Shown here: piece by piece, positions 61,053 through 64,000 of the stretch
Layout: the number at the start of each line of letters is the position of its first letter
How positions within the stretch are numbered: the first letter of the stretch is position 1
Assembly (NCBI RefSeq): GCF_900497695.1
Contig: NZ_UIDD01000012.1
Location: 2,501 to 66,500, forward strand
Origin: Pseudomonas wadenswilerensis
GTDB taxonomy: Bacteria > Pseudomonadota > Gammaproteobacteria > Pseudomonadales > Pseudomonadaceae
Direction: 5' to 3'
DNA length: 64,000 bases
Notes under the pieces: model-generated
The model's database searches: none
What the model was told of the DNA's origin: nothing
The model's input: only the letters and a program-made list of their open reading frames with translations
Translations under genes and position numbers: made by a program

Positions 61053-63014
61053 ATGCGCCTGAAGCTGCTCACCAATTTCAATACCCTGTTGCTGGTTACC
61101 GTGTGCATCGCCCTGGGCGCGACCCTGTGGTGGTCGCAGCGTGCCCTGGAGCGCCCCTATCTATTGATGGAGCGCTACCTGTCGCTGTCGCAGCAATTCC
61201 AGAACCAGGCGGCACGCAATATCCAGGACTACCTGAGCAGCGGCGACGCCCTGCGCCATGCCACGGCGCTGCAGGCCACCGCAGCCTTGCAGGGCGAACT
61301 CGAAAAATTGCCGGCAGACCTTTCGGCGCGCCTGCGCCCGAGCCTGGACAACCTGCAGCGCTTCACCGCCAACGAACTGCTTGGCGCCGGCAAGCTGGCC
61401 GGCGATCCCCAGGCCCTGCTGCTCCAGGCCGAACGCGAACTGGGCGCCAGCCTCGAACAACTGGCCAACTATGCCCAGAGCAGCGCCCGTGCCGACGCCG
61501 GGCGCTACGCCCCGGCGCTGTTCAATGCCTCCCTGCATCTGTCGCGGCTGTCCCTGGCCCGCGACAAACTGGTCAGCAGCGGCCGTAGCGAACTGGCCGA
61601 CGAAGTCGAGCGCGAACTGCAGCAGATTGCCGCCCAGGCCCAACTGCTCGATCAGTTGCCGCTGCTGGGCGTGACCGCCGCCAACGCCTCGAGCGCCGAT
61701 GACTTTGCCGCCCTGATGGGCCTGGAAACCCAGGCCAGCACCGAGGCCGAAGACAACGGTGTGGCGCTCAAGCGCGAGCTCAACAGCCTGATCAAACGCT
61801 ACCCGGGCGAACTGCAGCGTACCCGCGAGCAGATCCAGCAGCGTAGCGCGCTGGCGAGCAGCACCTTCGAGCGCATCGCCGCCGTACAGCAGGCCATCGC
61901 CGAGCTTGAACCGAGTGTGCGCAGTCAGCATGCCGCCATTCAGGGCGAAGTGCGGGTGATCCAGGGCCTGATGATCGGCCTGATTCTGCTGATCGCCCTG
62001 CTCATCGACACCCTGCAACGACGCCTGGCACGGGTGCTGACCAACCTGGCGCCGGCGCTGTCGTCCTGGGCTGAGGGCGACTTCAGCCAGGCCATTGCCC
62101 TGGGCAGGAGCAACCGTGAAATGCATGACATCCAGGACTCGCTCAACCGCCTGCGTGTTTATCTGGTCGAGCTGGTCGGCACCATCCGCCACAACGCCGA
62201 GCAGGTCGCCGGCAGCAGCCATGCCCTGGCCGGCATGAGCAGCGCCCTGCACGATGGCGCCGAACGCCAGGCCGGCGATACCGCGCAGATCCGCGATGCC
62301 CTGGGCGAGCTGGAGGCGACCATCCTCCAGGTGGCCGGCGATGCCAGTCAGGCTGCCGACGCCAGCCACGATGCCGGGCGGGCGGTCGAGCAAGGCCAGG
62401 CAGTGATCGGCCAGAGCCTGACCGGGCTGCGGGCGCTGGTCGACGAGGTGCAGGGCAACGCGCAGAGTATCGAACAGTTGGCCGAAGAGTCGGCAACCAT
62501 CGGCGGCGTGCTGACGGTGATCCGCTCGATTGCCGAACAGACCAACCTGCTGGCCCTGAATGCCGCGATCGAGGCGGCGCGGGCCGGAGAAATGGGTCGT
62601 GGGTTTGCCGTGGTCGCCGAAGAGGTGCGCTCCCTGGCGCAACGCACTACCGGCGCTACCGGTGAGATCCAGACGTTGATCGGCCGCTTGCAGCAGGCTG
62701 CTCGTGAATCGGTTGAAGGCATGCGCGCCCAGCTCGAACATGCGCAAATCACCGCCGATCAGGCCCAGGCCGCGGATGGCGCGCTGGATGAAATTGTCGC
62801 GGCGATCCAGACCATCTCTGCCACGGCGGTAAGGATTGCCGATGTCACCGCCCAGCAAAGCGGCGCGGTGAGCGAAATTCGCGATCACAGCGAGCGGATT
62901 CATGGGTTGGGTGAAGACAACTTGCAGCGTATTGGTGAAGGCCGTGAGCAGGGTGAGCAGTTGCTCAGGCTGGGGGGTGAGCTGAATACGGCGGTGCGGG
63001 CGTTTCGACTCTGA
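61053..63014 (+). CDS. ctpL: Chemoreceptor for inorganic phosphate, CtpL-like
   Basis: A 653-residue methyl-accepting chemotaxis protein. Helices at about 8-27 and 305-325 flank a long all-helical periplasmic domain, like the helical-bimodular sensor of CtpL. A HAMP region and the signalling hairpin (IAEQTNLLALNAAIEAARAG) follow. In P. aeruginosa CtpL attracts cells to phosphate at low concentration through the PstS binding protein. Here the gene has the same neighbours (gcbA before, dsbD after) and a Pho box in front, so the assignment is strong. Its C-terminus has no CheR-tether pentapeptide. Confidence 0.9.
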   Translation: MRLKLLTNFNTLLLVTVCIALGATLWWSQRALERPYLLMERYLSLSQQFQNQAARNIQDYLSSGDALRHATALQATAALQGELEKLPADLSARLRPSLDNLQRFTANELLGAGKLAGDPQALLLQAERELGASLEQLANYAQSSARADAGRYAPALFNASLHLSRLSLARDKLVSSGRSELADEVERELQQIAAQAQLLDQLPLLGVTAANASSADDFAALMGLETQASTEAEDNGVALKRELNSLIKRYPGELQRTREQIQQRSALASSTFERIAAVQQAIAELEPSVRSQHAAIQGEVRVIQGLMIGLILLIALLIDTLQRRLARVLTNLAPALSSWAEGDFSQAIALGRSNREMHDIQDSLNRLRVYLVELVGTIRHNAEQVAGSSHALAGMSSALHDGAERQAGDTAQIRDALGELEATILQVAGDASQAADASHDAGRAVEQGQAVIGQSLTGLRALVDEVQGNAQSIEQLAEESATIGGVLTVIRSIAEQTNLLALNAAIEAARAGEMGRGFAVVAEEVRSLAQRTTGATGEIQTLIGRLQQAARESVEGMRAQLEHAQITADQAQAADGALDEIVAAIQTISATAVRIADVTAQQSGAVSEIRDHSERIHGLGEDNLQRIGEGREQGEQLLRLGGELNTAVRAFRL

Positions 63015-63034
63015 TCCGAGACGGTGACGCCACC

Positions 63035-63106
63035 ATCGCCGGCAAGGCCGGCTCCCACAGGGGATGTGTGTACTCCGAACCTGTGGGAGCTGGCCTTGCC
63101 AGCGAT
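63035..63106. repeat. Inverted REP pair between ctpL and dsbD
   Basis: ATCGCCGGCAAGGCCGGCTC... (63035-63060) and its near-complement (63081-63106) flank 20 bp. Same type as the pair at 54682-54755, with CTCCCACAG inner ends. It lies 20 bp after the ctpL stop. Confidence 0.8.
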
Positions 63107-63178
63107 GCAGGCGCCGCGCAACTGCACGTAGCGGCTCAGTCCGTTATCATGCAGGCACTTTTGTCCTGCGAGACCGCC

Positions 63179-64000
63179 ATGCGCCGCCTGCTTTGCCTCC
63201 TGTTTCTGCTCCTGGCCTTGCCCGCCGTCGGCGCTGGCCTGCTCGACAATCGCCCCAGCGCCACCCTGGGCGCAGCGTCGCTGAACAACAGCGCCGATTT
63301 TCTGCCGGTGCACGAAGCCTTCAAGCTGAGCCTGGTGCAGGATGAAGGACAAACCCTGAAGCTGCGCTTCGTCGCCGCCGACGGCTACTACCTGTACCGC
63401 CACCGTTTCCAGTTCCGCAGCGAGCCTGCCGACATCGCCCTGGGTACCGCGCAGATTCCGCCCGGTGAAGCCAAGCACGACGAGTTCTTCGGCGATGTCG
63501 AGGTCTACCACGGCATCCTCGACATCGAGATCCCCCGCCCGGCCAACGAACAACGCCCCTTCACCCTGCTGGTGGGCTACCAGGGCTGCGCCGACAAGGG
63601 CCTGTGCTACCCGCCGGAAACCGCACGACTGAGCATCGATGGCGCCGCCGGCAGTGCGACGCCAGCCGCTGACGCCGCCGACAAAGCCGGTTGGGACTGG
63701 AAAAGCCTGCTGCTGTTCTTCCTCGCCGGCGTCGGCCTGACCTTCACGCCGTGCGTGTTGCCGATGCTGCCGATCCTCTCCGGCGTGGTGTTGCGCGGCC
63801 AGGTCGGCGGCGTGCGCGGGTTTGCCCTGTCGCTGGCCTATGTACTGCCAATGGCCGCCTGCTTCGCCCTGCTGGGCGCGCTGATGGGCCTGTTCGGCGC
63901 CGGCCTCAACCTGCAGGCGCGCCTGCAGTCGGCCTGGGTGCTGGTGCCGTTTTCGCTGTTCTTCGTGCTGTTCGCCCTGGCCATGTTCGGCCTGTTCGAG
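63179..64000 (+). CDS. dsbD: Thiol:disulfide interchange protein DsbD, N-terminal part, cut by window edge
   Basis: The 274 visible residues begin with a signal peptide (MRRLLCLLFLLLALPAVGAG). The periplasmic alpha domain follows, with the redox pair in YQGCADKGLCYPPE, and then the membrane domain with FTPCVLPMLPILSG, whose cysteine takes electrons from thioredoxin. DsbD passes reducing power to DsbC and to cytochrome c maturation. A second membrane cysteine and the C-terminal thioredoxin-like domain should lie beyond the right edge. The ATG at 63179 starts the signal peptide. Confidence 0.93.
   Translation, partial: MRRLLCLLFLLLALPAVGAGLLDNRPSATLGAASLNNSADFLPVHEAFKLSLVQDEGQTLKLRFVAADGYYLYRHRFQFRSEPADIALGTAQIPPGEAKHDEFFGDVEVYHGILDIEIPRPANEQRPFTLLVGYQGCADKGLCYPPETARLSIDGAAGSATPAADAADKAGWDWKSLLLFFLAGVGLTFTPCVLPMLPILSGVVLRGQVGGVRGFALSLAYVLPMAACFALLGALMGLFGAGLNLQARLQSAWVLVPFSLFFVLFALAMFGLFE

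Overview
The window is a high-G+C gammaproteobacterial chromosome segment. Protein sequences, gene order and REP palindromes point to Pseudomonas, most like the P. putida group: an mmsA-oapT operon, cueA-cueR, and a speA / SUI1 / NUDIX / DUF2333 / gcbA / ctpL / dsbD run in the same order as in P. aeruginosa. Species assignment is inference. No rRNA, tRNA, CRISPR array, prophage or transposase was seen.

Left part (1-24.7 kb). The methylmalonate-semialdehyde dehydrogenase gene (cut by the left edge) and an omega-amino-acid:pyruvate aminotransferase form a minus-strand operon. Next comes a three-gene plus-strand cassette (3024-6817: ATP-grasp ligase, FAD/NAD(P)-binding protein, AbrB-family permease) that reads like an undescribed small-molecule or modified-dipeptide pathway. 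It lies between the aminotransferase and a LysR gene that, as I recall, is its usual divergent neighbour. Nucleobase genes follow (RutR-like regulator, 8-oxoguanine deaminase, adenine deaminase). After a scarred region (MFS remnant, frameshifted ArsR gene) come a LysR/quinone oxidoreductase pair, a Bcr-type exporter, a copper-resistance block (copZ, cueA, cueR, with two CueR-type promoters), a RIO kinase and a chemoreceptor.

Middle part (24.8-48 kb). A thiolase, an FabG-like reductase and a MaoC hydratase form a fatty-acyl module. A MazG-like gene overlaps cmoM, and two tandem DUF4136 lipoproteins follow. From 30.9 to 42.9 kb lies a Tad/Flp pilus locus with its PprA/PprB two-component system, prepilin peptidase, TadA/B/C/Z, RcpC, Flp and minor pilins. 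I find no RcpA secretin and no TadD lipoprotein; a 50-residue ORF of unknown identity sits where rcpA would be expected. Beside it are a stand-alone receiver protein and a two-partner-secretion transporter (TpsB) with no exoprotein gene next to it.

Right part (45-64 kb). Cell-envelope and conserved genes: PBP1C, a small membrane protein, an alpha-2-macroglobulin lipoprotein, a DinF-type MATE exporter, arginine decarboxylase, SUI1, NUDIX, DUF2333, the diguanylate cyclase GcbA, the chemoreceptor CtpL behind a clear Pho box, and the start of DsbD.

Several REP-type inverted repeats sit at gene ends. Small remnants of an MFS transporter (12.8 kb) and an AraC regulator (24.7 kb) show past gene loss.
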